This document shows, piece by piece, positions 8,003 through 18,152 of a stretch of 36,741 nucleotides of DNA. Every line of letters starts with the position of its first letter. The first letter of the stretch is position 1. The notes beneath the pieces were generated by a model. It made no database searches and had not been told where the DNA came from. It worked only from the letters and a program-made list of their open reading frames with translations. The stretch is from positions 1-36,741 of the forward strand of contig CABXSA010000007.1 in assembly GCA_902514765.1 (NCBI GenBank). Reading direction: 5' to 3'. Origin of the DNA: an uncultured SAR86 cluster bacterium (GTDB lineage Bacteria > Pseudomonadota > Gammaproteobacteria > Magnimaribacterales > AG-339-G14). Position numbers and translations under genes: made by a program.

Positions 8003-10180
8003 ATGGCAACTGAGACTAAGAACCTTAATAAACTAACCAAAAACCTTGGAAAGTACCTTAATCAAGATCAACTTGAACAAGTAAAAAAAGCTTATTTTTT
8101 TGCTGCTAATGCTCATTCAGGTCAGTTTAGAGTAAGTGGAGATCCTTACGTATCTCACCCACTTGCTGTTGCAGAAATACTTGGAAAATTAAAGATGGAT
8201 CAAGACTGTCTATCTGCTGCAATGCTTCATGATGTTATCGAAGATTCGGGTATTCCAAAGACCTTTTTGAAAAAAGAATTTAATAAAGAAGTTGCTAACT
8301 TAGTTGATGGCGTGAGTAAGCTTGATAAAGTTGAATTAACTTCAAAAAAAGATTTGCAAGCTGAAAGCTTCCAAAAAATGGTTCTTGCAATGTCGGAAGA
8401 TATAAGAGTAATTGTAGTAAAGCTTGCAGATAGATTGCACAACATGAGAACAATAAAATTTCTTAATAAAGAAAAAAAATTAAGAATAGCCAATGAAACC
8501 ATTGAAATTTACGCACCAATCGCTCACAGGCTGGGAATGCATCAAATTTATAGAGAACTCGAAGACTTGGCCTTTGAAATTTTATATCCGTTAAGGTTTA
8601 GGGTTATTGAGGAAGCCGTAAAGAAAAATACCAGAGGAAGAAAAAAGATTTTAAAAAAAGTTGAAACTTCCATTAGTCAAAAATTGTATGAACAAGACTT
8701 GGATTGTGCTATTTCTAGCAGAAGAAAACATTGTTACGGTATTTATAAAAAAATGAAAAGACAATCCAAAACTTTGAAAGAAGTTTTGGATGTTTATGCT
8801 CTGAAAATAACTACATCAAATGCTATGGATTGTTATAAGGCACTAGGTGTAATACATAATGCCTTTAATCCCATCGAGGGAAGATTTAAAGACTATATAG
8901 CCATACCAAAATCTAATTCTTATCAGTCACTTCATACCGGAATCATGACTTTTGAAGGGCTGCCTGTGGAAATTCAGATCAGAACGAGTGAAATGGATGA
9001 ATTAGCCGAGTTTGGAATAGCAGCACATTGGGTTTATAAATCTGGAGAAAAGGATAACCCAGTTCAAGCCAGAGCGAGAAGATGGGTTAATGGCTTGATG
9101 GAGATAAATGCTCGATCAGAAGATGCTTCAGATTTTGTTGAAGTAATCAAAACAGGTTTAGTATCTAATGAGGTTTACGTTTTTACTCCTCAAGGAGATA
9201 TCATTGATTTGCCTAAAGATTCTACACCAGTAGATTTTGCATTCGCTTTGCATTCAGATATAGGACTTCATTGCAGCGGTTGTAGAATCAATAAAAACCT
9301 AGCTCCTTTAAGTGTTCCCTTGGAAAGTGGTCAGACAGTAGAAATTATTACAGATAAAGTTCCTCAAACAAACCCAAGTTGGCTAGATTTCATCAGGACG
9401 TCTAGAGCAAGATCAGCCATACGCCATAATTTAAAGAATCTTAAAGAGTCAGAATCACGAAAGTTTGGAAAACGACTTTTAGAGCAATCTTTATTTTCTC
9501 ATCAAACAAAACTTAGAGATGTTCCTAAAAATAAAATGAAAAAGCTTCTCACCTCTTTGAACTATAAAAGTGTAAGAGAGCTTCTTGAAAGTATTGGCTC
9601 AGGAAAAAGATCCAGTCTGGTTGTTGCACATCAAATCATGCAATTTCTTGATGAGAAGGAAAATGAAGAAATTCAATTCTCTAACTTACAAATTACAGGC
9701 GCAGAGGGCTTGGTAGTAACTTATTCGAGTTGCTGTCGTCCTATTCCTGGAGACCATGTAATTGCTCACTTTTCAACAAGCAGGGGAATTGTTATTCATC
9801 AAGAAAGATGTAAAAACATCTTACCAATTCGTCATGACCCTGCTTTGTGTTCACCTGTGCAGTGGGAAGATACTCTGTCAGGGGATTTTTCAGTGGAGAT
9901 AAAAATTGTTGCGGAAGATAAAGCCGGAATACTTGCAGAAGTTTCAGCGGTCATCGCGGAGTACTCAACTAACATTGAAAGTATAAAAAGTGATCCTCCG
10001 GCTGGAAATAAGGTGGATCTCTATATTTTACTCGCAGTAACAGATAGAAATCATTTGGCAAAAATACTAAGAAGATTGCGTCGTAAAGACTTTGTCATAT
10101 CAGCTACAAGAATACATAGCTGGGAGCAAAGAAATGCTACCCTTCCAATTATTGAAGAGGAAATAAGTGAAGATAATTGA
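8003..10180 (+). CDS. spoT: Bifunctional (p)ppGpp synthetase/hydrolase, SpoT type
   Basis: 725 residues with all RelA/SpoT-homolog domains in order. The N-terminal HD hydrolase is intact (His52, HD at 76-77 and ED at 80-81 in LHDVIEDSG). The synthetase domain has GRFKDYIAIPKSNSYQSLHT; the RFKD form is that of bifunctional rather than RelA-only enzymes. TGS follows (VYVFTPQGDIIDLP), then a zinc-finger-like CCRPIPGD segment and a C-terminal ACT domain (EDKAGILAEVSAVIAEYS). It makes and removes the stringent-response alarmone. A TTG at 7997 is in frame, but ATG 8003 is the better start. The 3' end overlaps ridA by 14 nt. Confidence 0.95.
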   Translation: MATETKNLNKLTKNLGKYLNQDQLEQVKKAYFFAANAHSGQFRVSGDPYVSHPLAVAEILGKLKMDQDCLSAAMLHDVIEDSGIPKTFLKKEFNKEVANLVDGVSKLDKVELTSKKDLQAESFQKMVLAMSEDIRVIVVKLADRLHNMRTIKFLNKEKKLRIANETIEIYAPIAHRLGMHQIYRELEDLAFEILYPLRFRVIEEAVKKNTRGRKKILKKVETSISQKLYEQDLDCAISSRRKHCYGIYKKMKRQSKTLKEVLDVYALKITTSNAMDCYKALGVIHNAFNPIEGRFKDYIAIPKSNSYQSLHTGIMTFEGLPVEIQIRTSEMDELAEFGIAAHWVYKSGEKDNPVQARARRWVNGLMEINARSEDASDFVEVIKTGLVSNEVYVFTPQGDIIDLPKDSTPVDFAFALHSDIGLHCSGCRINKNLAPLSVPLESGQTVEIITDKVPQTNPSWLDFIRTSRARSAIRHNLKNLKESESRKFGKRLLEQSLFSHQTKLRDVPKNKMKKLLTSLNYKSVRELLESIGSGKRSSLVVAHQIMQFLDEKENEEIQFSNLQITGAEGLVVTYSSCCRPIPGDHVIAHFSTSRGIVIHQERCKNILPIRHDPALCSPVQWEDTLSGDFSVEIKIVAEDKAGILAEVSAVIAEYSTNIESIKSDPPAGNKVDLYILLAVTDRNHLAKILRRLRRKDFVISATRIHSWEQRNATLPIIEEEISEDN

Positions 10181-10541
10181 AACGGATAATGCTCCGAAAG
10201 CTATTGGGACCTATTCCCAAGCCGTGAAGGTTAATGGTTTTTTATTTATTTCTGGTCAGATACCCTTAGATCCCTCATCAATGGAATTGGTTGAAGGAAT
10301 TGAGAATCAAATCAAACAAGTTTTTGAAAATATAAATCAAATTCTAAAAGCCGATGGAATGGATTTTTCAAATGTAGTTAAACTTTCTGTATTACTTGAA
10401 GACTTAAGTAACTTTGAAAAAGTAAATGAAATAATGGCCAACATATTTTCAAAGCCTTATCCTGCAAGAGCTGCATATGAAGTATCAAAATTACCAAAGG
10501 GAAGTTCAGTAGAAATCGAAACTATTGCTTTTAAAGAGTGA
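10167..10541 (+). CDS. ridA: RidA family reactive intermediate/imine deaminase
   Basis: A 124-residue YjgF/YER057c/UK114 protein. Key segments are APKAIGTYSQAVKVNGFLFISGQIPLDP and, near the C-terminus, ARAAYEVSKLPKGSSVEIETIAF, which contain the active-site arginine of true deaminating RidA proteins (PARAA). It hydrolyses reactive enamine/imine intermediates such as 2-aminoacrylate produced by PLP enzymes. The start is GTG, with GAAGAGG about 6 nt upstream inside the end of spoT. The stop overlaps the GTG of recG by 4 nt. The spoT-ridA neighbourhood is the Pseudomonas-type arrangement, where enterobacteria have trmH. Confidence 0.93.
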   Translation: MKIIETDNAPKAIGTYSQAVKVNGFLFISGQIPLDPSSMELVEGIENQIKQVFENINQILKADGMDFSNVVKLSVLLEDLSNFEKVNEIMANIFSKPYPARAAYEVSKLPKGSSVEIETIAFKE

Positions 10542-12631
10542 AAAGCAAATCGCTTCAAAAAAACATCTCAGAAATAAAAGGTGTTGGCCCCAAAGTTAAA
10601 GAAGAACTTAGTAAAATTGGTATCAACCATATCCAAGACGCTCTCTTTTTATTACCCAAGAAATACGAAAATAGAACGAAATTAACTTCCATAAAAGATT
10701 TAATTCCAGGAGAAGCATTTCAGTTTGAAGGAGAAATTCTTGAAAGCAAGACCATATTTCCAGGCAGAAGGTCTTTTATGGCAAGAATATCCGACGGTAC
10801 AGGATTCTTACAAATTAGGTTATTTTATTTTTCATTTGCTCAAGCCAAAGCTTTTAAAGTTGGTCTGCATGTTAGAGGCTATGGTGTTATAAGGACTAAT
10901 GGCTCTTTGCTTCAAGTGTTTCATCCAAGCTATAAAATCTTTGCATCATCTAAACGTCCTGTTTTAGACAATACCCTTACACCAATTTATTCTCTTGGTT
11001 CCACAAAACTTACTCAATTCAGAGCAAGAAACATAATTAATGAATGTTTAAAAGAAATTGAGGAACTAAATCTCAACGAAAAGGAGATTGATTCAATATT
11101 TAAACAACAAAAAATTAGTTCTTTGTCTGTAAAAGATGCCTTACTGAAAATTCATAACCCTTCTGTTGAAGATGACATTATGAAAATCAATAGTTACAAG
11201 CATGAGGCTCAAGAACGTTTAATAGTCGAAGAATTAGCCACAAATCTAATTGGAGTTAAAATCGCCTCCGAAAAAATAAATAAGCTCAAAGCAAGACAAA
11301 TGCCAATTTCCAGAGAAGAAGTGACATTATTTAAAGAAAATTTACCATTCAAATTAACTAATGCTCAAGAAAGAACAATCAAAGAGATTTCAGATGATAT
11401 ATCTCTTGCCAAGCCTATGAGGAGATTGGTGCAAGGTGATGTGGGATCGGGAAAAACAGTAGTAGCAGCTGTAAGCATGTACATCTCAGCAAAAAATCAT
11501 ACGCAATCTGTTCTGCTTTGTCCGACAGAGGTTTTGGCTGAACAACATTTCAAAAACTTTTCAACATGGTTTAAAAACTCAAATATAAAAATTCAATTAT
11601 TAACTGGAAAAATGCCTGTTTCGAAAAGAAGAGAAATCTATCAGGACTTAGAAGATGGCGGAATTGATATTTTGATTGGCACGCATGCAGTCTTTCAAGA
11701 AAAAGTGAAAATAAAAAATCTAGGTCTTATTGTTGTTGATGAACAACAAAGGTTTGGTGTAAAGCAAAGATTTGATTTGGTTAAGAAAAGTTCTGATCGA
11801 ATAATGCCACACCAATTATTCATGACCGCTACTCCAATACCAAGAACCTTAGCAATGACAATTTTTGCTGACCTAGAAACTTCGAAAATTGATGAATTAC
11901 CACCAGGCAGAAAACCAGTAGAAACTTTGGTGTACAGCGATAAGAAGAAAGACGAAATAGTAAAAAGATTGGAGACCGTGTGTAAATCCGGTAATCAAGT
12001 TTTTTGGCTTTGTACTATGATTGAAGAATCAGAGAATCTAGATGTTCAAGCTGCAGACGAAGCTAAAGAATGGATTAAGGAAAATACCAATGGTTTGAAT
12101 ATTGGCCTTGTGCATAGCAAACTTTCAAAAGATCAAAGAGACAAGGCAATAGAAAATTTTAGAAGTGGAAAAACCGACGTGCTGGTTTGTACGACTGTTA
12201 TTGAAGTAGGTATGGATGTTCCCAATGCTAGTTTGATGGTTATTGAAAATGCCGAAAGACTTGGTTTGAGCCAATTACACCAGTTAAGAGGAAGAGTTGG
12301 AAGGAAAGCAGATTTAGATGCTTATTGCGTTTTAATTTATCACGGAGAGATTGGTGAAATTGCTAAGGCTCGACTTGAAGCGATGAAATCGACTAATGAT
12401 GGATTTGAAATATCAGAAATTGACATGAAATTGAGAGGTACCGGAGAAATTTTAGGCACCAAACAATCTGGAGGAATAGAACTTAAGATTTCAGATTTAT
12501 CAAGAGATGCTCACTTGATAAAAAAAGCGGAAAAACTGGTAGAAGGCTTAAATCAAAAAGACGAAGAAATATCTAAAATTCTTCTTGATAGATGGCTAGG
12601 CGATAAACAAAATTTGATTATCGCCCAGTAA
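10538..12631 (+). CDS. recG: ATP-dependent DNA helicase RecG
   Basis: A 697-residue protein. It has the N-terminal wedge/OB domain ([28 protein letters not shown]), helicase motif [13 protein letters not shown], motif II DEQQ, motif [12 protein letters not shown], motif [10 protein letters not shown], and the C-terminal translocation segment [14 protein letters not shown]. RecG reverses stalled forks and processes R-loops and D-loops. Motif II is DEQQ where most RecG proteins have DEQH, a mild variation seen in other SF2 helicases. The start is GTG, overlapping ridA by 4 nt, so it is likely translationally coupled. Only 7 bp separate its stop from the convergent pyrophosphatase gene. Confidence 0.95.
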   Translation: MKSKSLQKNISEIKGVGPKVKEELSKIGINHIQDALFLLPKKYENRTKLTSIKDLIPGEAFQFEGEILESKTIFPGRRSFMARISDGTGFLQIRLFYFSFAQAKAFKVGLHVRGYGVIRTNGSLLQVFHPSYKIFASSKRPVLDNTLTPIYSLGSTKLTQFRARNIINECLKEIEELNLNEKEIDSIFKQQKISSLSVKDALLKIHNPSVEDDIMKINSYKHEAQERLIVEELATNLIGVKIASEKINKLKARQMPISREEVTLFKENLPFKLTNAQERTIKEISDDISLAKPMRRLVQGDVGSGKTVVAAVSMYISAKNHTQSVLLCPTEVLAEQHFKNFSTWFKNSNIKIQLLTGKMPVSKRREIYQDLEDGGIDILIGTHAVFQEKVKIKNLGLIVVDEQQRFGVKQRFDLVKKSSDRIMPHQLFMTATPIPRTLAMTIFADLETSKIDELPPGRKPVETLVYSDKKKDEIVKRLETVCKSGNQVFWLCTMIEESENLDVQAADEAKEWIKENTNGLNIGLVHSKLSKDQRDKAIENFRSGKTDVLVCTTVIEVGMDVPNASLMVIENAERLGLSQLHQLRGRVGRKADLDAYCVLIYHGEIGEIAKARLEAMKSTNDGFEISEIDMKLRGTGEILGTKQSGGIELKISDLSRDAHLIKKAEKLVEGLNQKDEEISKILLDRWLGDKQNLIIAQ

Positions 12632-12638
12632 GAAAAAT

Positions 12639-14621
12639 TTATAGCAATGGGGAAATAACTAAACTCACTATTGCCATTACATTAATAAGAATATTCATTG
12701 AAGGTCCTGAAGTATCTTTAAACGGATCTCCTACAGTATCTCCAACCACGGCTGCCGAATGAGTATCGGTACCTTTCCCTCCAAGGTTTCCTTTTTCGAT
12801 ATATTTTTTTGCGTTGTCCCAAGCTCCACCGGCGTTAGCCATCATTAAAGCCATCGCAACACATCCAATTAGTCCACCACCAAGCATACCGCCCAAAGAT
12901 TCTGCACCCAAACCAAAACCTACTACAGCAGGCGCACCTACTGCGATAACGCCTGGAATGAGCATTCTTTTTAAAGCTGCTGAAGTCGCAATATCAACAC
13001 ACTTCGCAGTGTCTGGTTCAGCATTTCCTTCAAGTAATCCTGGAATTTCCCTGAACTGTCTTCTGATTTCATTGATCATTTCAAAGGCAGCGTCTCCAAC
13101 TGCAGTCATTGTGATTGAAGAAATTAAGAAAGGAATTGAGATACCAATGAACATTCCAACTAAGACGCGAGGATCTGAAAGAAGCAGTTCAAACTCTCCT
13201 TTGTTATGAGCAACCGTTTCTACGAAGGCTGCGATAATAGCCAAAGCTGCCAAGGCAGCTGCACCAATTGCAAATCCCTTTCCTATAGCTGCGGTTGAGT
13301 TTCCTACCTCATCTAGGCCATCTGTAATTTCTCTAGTTTCTGGGCCCATACCAGCCATTTCAGCAATACCACCGGCATTATCTGCGACAGGTCCATAAGC
13401 ATCTATAGCCATGGTTATACCAACTGTAGCAAGCATTCCTACAGCAGCTATTCCAACTCCATATAGACCAGTCAAACTTGTTGATATCCAAATTATTGTT
13501 GCAAGCACGAGGATTGGAAGAACCACAGATTGCATACCAACAGCTAAGCCAGTAATCATTACAGTTGCCGGGCCAGTTTCTCCTGATTTTGCAATCTGCC
13601 TAATTGGACTGCTTCCAGTGTAATACTCAGTAATCAATCCTATGAGGACTCCTCCGACTGCGCCAGTAAGAACAGCAAGCCAAATGTTAACAAATCCTTC
13701 TCCAATGAATAATTGGATTAGAAAATATGCAGCTATGATGAATAAAACAGCTGATCCTATGGTACCGGTTCTTAAAGCAGCATCAGGTGACATTGAAGAA
13801 AATGCTTTTACAATAATTATTCCAAGAACTGAGGCTATTAGTCCAATAGAAGCAAGCGCAAGAGGTAGAAGCATCATTCCATCATCGTCTAATGTCGATG
13901 CAATAGCAATTGAAGCAATCATCGCTCCGCAATAAGATTCGAAAATATCAGAACCCATTCCAGCAACATCACCAACATTGTCTCCAACGTTATCAGCAAT
14001 TACGCCAGGATTTCTTGGGTCATCTTCGGGAATACCTGCCTCAACCTTACCGACTAAATCAGCGCCAACATCAGCACTTTTAGTATAAATTCCGCCTCCC
14101 ACTCTTGAGAATAACGCTACACAAGACGCACCCATTCCAAATCCTTCGATAGCTCTTGCTGTTGCTGGATCTCCACCAAAATAAAAATACAATCCTCCTA
14201 AGCCAACTAGCCCTAAAGAAGCTACACACAAACCCATAATCGATCCACCATAAAAGGCAATTGAAAGGGCTACTCTAGAGCCTTTTTCAGCTGCAGCGGT
14301 TGCTGTTCTGGAGTTTGCTTTGGTAGCAGAAAACATACCAAGCCAACCCGCCAAAGAGGAAGAAAGAGCTCCTGCTGTGACTGCAAGGGCAGTATTAAAG
14401 CCAAGGGCAAAATAAGATAAAGCGATTAAAACTAAAACAAAGAAAAATAAGTATGTATATTCTCGGCGCATAAAGACCATTGCACCTAAGTGTATTTGGT
14501 CAGCAATTTTTTTTACTTTTTCAGAACCTTCGTCGTAACTGACAACAATGAAATAAATGACTAATGCAATTAACAAACCGAAAAGGCCAAAAATTGGCGG
14601 CATAGAAATATAAGTTTCCAT
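12639..14621 (-). CDS. hppA: Membrane-bound pyrophosphatase, K+-dependent type, ion (Na+ and/or H+) pumping
   Basis: A 660-residue protein with about 16 transmembrane helices. The catalytic cytoplasmic face is complete: [20 protein letters not shown] followed by [10 protein letters not shown], then [16 protein letters not shown] and the C-terminal [14 protein letters not shown]. The cation determinant reads [10 protein letters not shown], with Ala in place of the Lys of K+-independent proton pumps, so this is the K+-dependent class. In GSDIFESY the Glu lies three residues after the Asp, the position found in sodium-pumping and K+-dependent enzymes rather than in plant proton pumps. Whether it pumps Na+, H+ or both cannot be settled from these residues alone. 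It uses PPi from biosynthesis to energise the inner membrane. A GGGAGAG Shine-Dalgarno precedes the ATG. It follows the symporter gene by 53 nt. Confidence 0.93.
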   Translation of the reverse strand: METYISMPPIFGLFGLLIALVIYFIVVSYDEGSEKVKKIADQIHLGAMVFMRREYTYLFFFVLVLIALSYFALGFNTALAVTAGALSSSLAGWLGMFSATKANSRTATAAAEKGSRVALSIAFYGGSIMGLCVASLGLVGLGGLYFYFGGDPATARAIEGFGMGASCVALFSRVGGGIYTKSADVGADLVGKVEAGIPEDDPRNPGVIADNVGDNVGDVAGMGSDIFESYCGAMIASIAIASTLDDDGMMLLPLALASIGLIASVLGIIIVKAFSSMSPDAALRTGTIGSAVLFIIAAYFLIQLFIGEGFVNIWLAVLTGAVGGVLIGLITEYYTGSSPIRQIAKSGETGPATVMITGLAVGMQSVVLPILVLATIIWISTSLTGLYGVGIAAVGMLATVGITMAIDAYGPVADNAGGIAEMAGMGPETREITDGLDEVGNSTAAIGKGFAIGAAALAALAIIAAFVETVAHNKGEFELLLSDPRVLVGMFIGISIPFLISSITMTAVGDAAFEMINEIRRQFREIPGLLEGNAEPDTAKCVDIATSAALKRMLIPGVIAVGAPAVVGFGLGAESLGGMLGGGLIGCVAMALMMANAGGAWDNAKKYIEKGNLGGKGTDTHSAAVVGDTVGDPFKDTSGPSMNILINVMAIVSLVISPLL

Positions 14622-14674
14622 AAGTGACTCTCCCGAGAATAAAAACGCTAATTTACCAGATTAGTAACTATTTT

Positions 14675-15910
14675 TTAACTAATAAAATCTTTTCTTGAGA
14701 GCTGATTTTCTGAATTTGCAACAATGCAAGAGATAGTTGCATCTCCTGAGACGTTGACTGCTGTTCTTAACATATCTAATAATCTATCAACGCCAATGAT
14801 TAAAGCGATTCCTTCAACTGGCAACCCTACTTGTTGAAGAACCATGGCTAACATGATGAGCCCTACTCCAGGAACTCCGGCAGTTCCGATTGAGGCCAAA
14901 GTTGCTGTGATAATAACCATTAAATATTCCATCATGGTCAAATCAACTTGATAAACCTGAGCAATGAATACCGTTGCTACACCCTGCATGATTGCAGTGC
15001 CATCCATGTTTATGGTTGTTCCCAAAGGAATACAAAAAGAGCTTACAGATTTATCAACACCTAGCTTTTCTTCTACAGTTTTCAAAGTTACTGGCATGGT
15101 CGCACTGCTTGAAGATGTGCTGAAAGCAAAAATGATAGCCTCTCTCATTTTTGAGAAGAAAATAAAAGGATTAATTTTGGCTAACGAAGTTAGTAATAAG
15201 CTATAAGTAAAAACAGCATGAAATATTAAGACCCCTACAACGATTAGAAAATAATTAATCAAGGTGAAGATGATTGATATTCCCAAAGATGAGAAAGTTG
15301 AAAATATCAAACAGAATACTCCAACTGGGGAAAGCCAAATTACAAAATTAACTACGTTTAAGATAATCTCATTTAAATCGATGAAGAACGATCTAACTTT
15401 AGAAGTCTCATTTGAAATTTTGTTTACACCATACCCGAATAACATAGCAAATATGATGATCTGAATCATATTGCCCTCTGCCATAGCTTCAATTGGATTG
15501 CTGGGAAATAAATTTACAAAAGTATCCTTAAGAGATGGAATAGCATCTTGTTCAAAAGATGAGTTACTTACCATGCTGACTCCATTTGCCATTTCAAATA
15601 AAGAACTCACAAATAAAGCGCTAATAATTGCCAATGCAGTAGTAAATAAATAAAGTGCTATTGCTTTAGAACTGATAGACAGAAGTTGCTTATCAGAAGT
15701 TAGGTTAGAAACTCCCACAACTAAAGATACAAAGACCAATGGAACGACTAGTAATTTTAGAAGAGAAAGAAAAATACTTCCTAGGGCATCAATAAATTCT
15801 GAAAAGAAATTTAAAAAACTAGGTAAATTATCTTGAAAGACAGAGTTTGTGATACTTCCTAAAATTATTCCGAGAAGCATCCCTAGAAGGATTTTTGCGG
15901 TTAAAGACAT
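14675..15910 (-). CDS. Dicarboxylate/amino acid:cation symporter (DAACS), probably acidic amino acid type
   Basis: A 411-residue transporter of the GltP/GltPh family. It has the serine-rich hairpin AFSTSSSSATMPVT, the TM7 motif NMDGTAIMQG and the TM8 motif DMLRTAVNVSGDA. The Arg in MLRTAVNV matches the GltPh arginine that binds the side-chain carboxylate, so glutamate, aspartate or a C4-dicarboxylate is the likely substrate, co-transported with Na+ or H+. The gene begins 6 nt after the rubredoxin stop and ends 53 nt before hppA, suggesting a three-gene transcript. The specific substrate is inferred. Confidence 0.9.
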   Translation of the reverse strand: MSLTAKILLGMLLGIILGSITNSVFQDNLPSFLNFFSEFIDALGSIFLSLLKLLVVPLVFVSLVVGVSNLTSDKQLLSISSKAIALYLFTTALAIISALFVSSLFEMANGVSMVSNSSFEQDAIPSLKDTFVNLFPSNPIEAMAEGNMIQIIIFAMLFGYGVNKISNETSKVRSFFIDLNEIILNVVNFVIWLSPVGVFCLIFSTFSSLGISIIFTLINYFLIVVGVLIFHAVFTYSLLLTSLAKINPFIFFSKMREAIIFAFSTSSSSATMPVTLKTVEEKLGVDKSVSSFCIPLGTTINMDGTAIMQGVATVFIAQVYQVDLTMMEYLMVIITATLASIGTAGVPGVGLIMLAMVLQQVGLPVEGIALIIGVDRLLDMLRTAVNVSGDATISCIVANSENQLSRKDFIS

Positions 15911-15916
15911 TTAGGA

Positions 15917-16108
15917 TTAGTAGCTTTTTCCACCCTCTAAAGGAACCATCTCAAAATCTTCTTTCCCAACTCCGCAGTCAGGACAGACCCAGTCAAAGGG
16001 AACATCTTCCCATTTCGTTCCAGGTTCAATGCCATCTTCAGGCCAACCTTCTGCTTCATCGTAAATCAATCCGCAGACAATGCATTCCCACTTAATGTAT
16101 TCTTCCAT
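15917..16108 (-). CDS. Rubredoxin
   Basis: A 63-residue protein with the two iron-binding knuckles CIVCG (Cys9, Cys12) and CPDCG (Cys42, Cys45), plus [22 protein letters not shown] between them, all standard for rubredoxin. It is a one-electron carrier holding a single Fe(Cys)4 centre. The frame extends upstream to 16153, but that would overlap ubiA, and the ATG at 16108 fits the family start. Gammaproteobacteria often keep a rubredoxin gene divergent from ubiA/ubiC, as here. The partner oxidoreductase is not in this window. A link to the P450 at 34141 is possible but unsupported. Confidence 0.93.
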   Translation of the reverse strand: MEEYIKWECIVCGLIYDEAEGWPEDGIEPGTKWEDVPFDWVCPDCGVGKEDFEMVPLEGGKSY

Positions 16109-16151
16109 AATTAAACAAGTTAAATATCTTTCTGAGGATTGGATTATATTC

Positions 16152-17003
16152 ATGTTAGGCGTTTTAAAAAACTATTTTTTCCTTTTAAGGCTAGATAAGC
16201 CCATTGGCGTATATCTTCTTTTGTGGCCGTCTTTATCCGCAGTATGGCTTGCCTCTGAAGGCAATCCAAAGCTTTTAATAGTAATAATTTTTTGTCTTGG
16301 AAGTTTTTTCGTGAGATCCGCTGGTGTAATCATCAATGATTACTTTGATCAAGACATCGATAGAAAGGTATTGAGAACATTTAATAGACCTTTAGCTAGT
16401 AATTCTGTCTCTAATAAAGAAGCCCTTGCATTGTTTTTAATATTGATGATTTTGTCATCAAGTTTGCTGCTTTTTTTAAATCTTAAAAGTTTATATGTAG
16501 CTTTATTCTGCATTCTATTAATTTCTACCTATCCTTTAATGAAGCGGTTTTTACCAATTCCTCAACTTTATTTGGGAATTTGTTATTCCATGGGAATATT
16601 TATGGCCTATGCGTTCTACAAAGGAGAATTTCCTTTAAATTGTTGGTTATTATTTTTTGGAAATATTTTTTGGGTGCTTGCCTACGATACGGTATACGCA
16701 TTAACAGATAGACAAGATGATTTATTAATCAATGTGAAGAGCTCTGCGATTTATTTTCAAGGTAAAGAAAAGTTAATTCTATGGATAAGTTATTTTTTAC
16801 TTATAACTTTTCTTATTTTAATAGGAAATTTTAATTCCTTTTCTTTATTATATTTTTTGGCAGTATCAGCAAATATTTTATTGATCTTTTTTTTGATGAT
16901 CACTACTAATTTTGACAAACCCTCGGATTGTTCAAAGTTCTTCAGAAAAAACCATTGGCTAGGTATAGGAATATTTTTAAGTTTTGTTGCTGCTTATGTT
17001 TAA
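16152..17003 (+). CDS. ubiA: 4-hydroxybenzoate polyprenyltransferase
   Basis: A 283-residue inner-membrane prenyltransferase with several hydrophobic helices. The first Asp-rich motif is NDYFDQDID (residues 62-70), the second is [13 protein letters not shown], and KSSAIYF follows, closely matching E. coli UbiA (KSTAILF). It attaches the polyprenyl chain to 4-hydroxybenzoate in ubiquinone synthesis. The frame is open upstream to 16080, but [19 protein letters not shown] matches the family N-terminus, so ATG 16152 is taken. ubiC is not adjacent. It abuts the next gene directly. Confidence 0.92.
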   Translation: MLGVLKNYFFLLRLDKPIGVYLLLWPSLSAVWLASEGNPKLLIVIIFCLGSFFVRSAGVIINDYFDQDIDRKVLRTFNRPLASNSVSNKEALALFLILMILSSSLLLFLNLKSLYVALFCILLISTYPLMKRFLPIPQLYLGICYSMGIFMAYAFYKGEFPLNCWLLFFGNIFWVLAYDTVYALTDRQDDLLINVKSSAIYFQGKEKLILWISYFLLITFLILIGNFNSFSLLYFLAVSANILLIFFLMITTNFDKPSDCSKFFRKNHWLGIGIFLSFVAAYV

Positions 17004-18152
17004 ATGAAAGAAATCAAATTTAATAATTCAATAAGTTCCATTAATAAAGAGAACTGGAATAAACTGATTCCTGCTAATGATTACCCTTTTTTAAAATATG
17101 AATTTCTTGAGCTTCTTGAAAAGACAAATTGTGTTGGAAAAAACACTGGCTGGCATCCTGCACACATTTCTATAGAAGAGAACTCCGAGATTTTAGGCGC
17201 AATGCCTCTCTACATTAAAACCGATTCCTCTGGAGAGTTTGTATTTGATTACTCTTGGGCAAATGCTTTTTATCAGCATGGCTTAGATTATTATCCTAAA
17301 CTGGTCTCATCAATACCTTTTACACCTGCTTCGGGCCCAAGAATTCTTCATCAAGATAAAGAATCTGCTGATCAGATTTTTTCTCTAATTCTCTCCGGAG
17401 TAAAAAAGCTCAGCGAGGAAAATAATATATCCTCCTGGCATGTATTATTTCCAGAAGAAAAAGACATACGAGTCTTCTCTGAAAAATCTCTTAGCGTAAG
17501 AAAAAATGCTCAGTTTATTTGGTTCAATGAAAATTTTAATACATTCGAAGACTTCGTTGATACTTTCAGATCTAGACATCGTAAAAACGTTAAGAAAGAA
17601 AGAGAAAAAGTTTTAAATCAAGGTATAGACATTCATACATACTCAGGAACTGGATTGAATCAAGAATTGATGATGCAGTTTTATGAATTTTACTTGTCTA
17701 CAAATTTAAAGCGTAGCGGGCATTTTGGATATCTTACAAAAGAATTTTTTGAAAGATGTCTAGATACAATAAATGAAAACATCGTTCTAGTGCTTGCAAA
17801 AGATACAAATAACGATGCCTTGGTTGGAGGATCTATGTTTTTTAAAGATAATGAAAATTTATATGGGCGTTATTGGGGCTGCTTAGCTGAGTATGACTGC
17901 TTGCATTTTGAATGCTGTTATTACCAAGGCATAGAGTTTGCAATTAAAAATAAACTAAACAAGTTTGACCCTGGCGTTCAAGGCGAACATAAAATTAAAA
18001 GAGGGTTTAAGCCAACAATTACATATTCTGCACATTGGATTTCTGAACCAAGCTTTAAAGATGCAATAGAAAATTTTGTGAATAACGAGGAAAAACATAT
18101 AAATGCCTATGTCAAAGCAACAAGTAAATATCTCCCTTTCAAAAGTATTTAA
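17004..18152 (+). CDS. FemAB-like N-acyltransferase (GNAT fold, COG3146/DUF482)
   Basis: A 382-residue protein starting on the base after the ubiA stop. It has the family pattern NDYPFLKYEFLELLEKT near the start, FRSRHRKNVKKEREKV in the middle, and the strongly conserved C-terminal GVQGEHKIKRGFKPTITYSAHWI. It belongs to the predicted N-acyltransferase family called peptidoglycan biosynthesis/recognition protein. The real acceptor and donor are not established in the family, so a specific role in cell-wall work should not be assumed. Its last 50 nt overlap the glycosylase gene in another frame. Confidence 0.85.
   Translation: MKEIKFNNSISSINKENWNKLIPANDYPFLKYEFLELLEKTNCVGKNTGWHPAHISIEENSEILGAMPLYIKTDSSGEFVFDYSWANAFYQHGLDYYPKLVSSIPFTPASGPRILHQDKESADQIFSLILSGVKKLSEENNISSWHVLFPEEKDIRVFSEKSLSVRKNAQFIWFNENFNTFEDFVDTFRSRHRKNVKKEREKVLNQGIDIHTYSGTGLNQELMMQFYEFYLSTNLKRSGHFGYLTKEFFERCLDTINENIVLVLAKDTNNDALVGGSMFFKDNENLYGRYWGCLAEYDCLHFECCYYQGIEFAIKNKLNKFDPGVQGEHKIKRGFKPTITYSAHWISEPSFKDAIENFVNNEEKHINAYVKATSKYLPFKSI

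Noticed and set aside
12814..13935. Several open frames on the plus strand opposite hppA
   Set aside because: They are Pro/Ala/Thr/Ile-rich shadows of a long, conserved membrane-protein gene and have no start signals or family features.
14964..15653. Plus-strand open frames opposite the symporter gene
   Set aside because: They are antisense shadows of a well-supported gene with no recognisable protein features.
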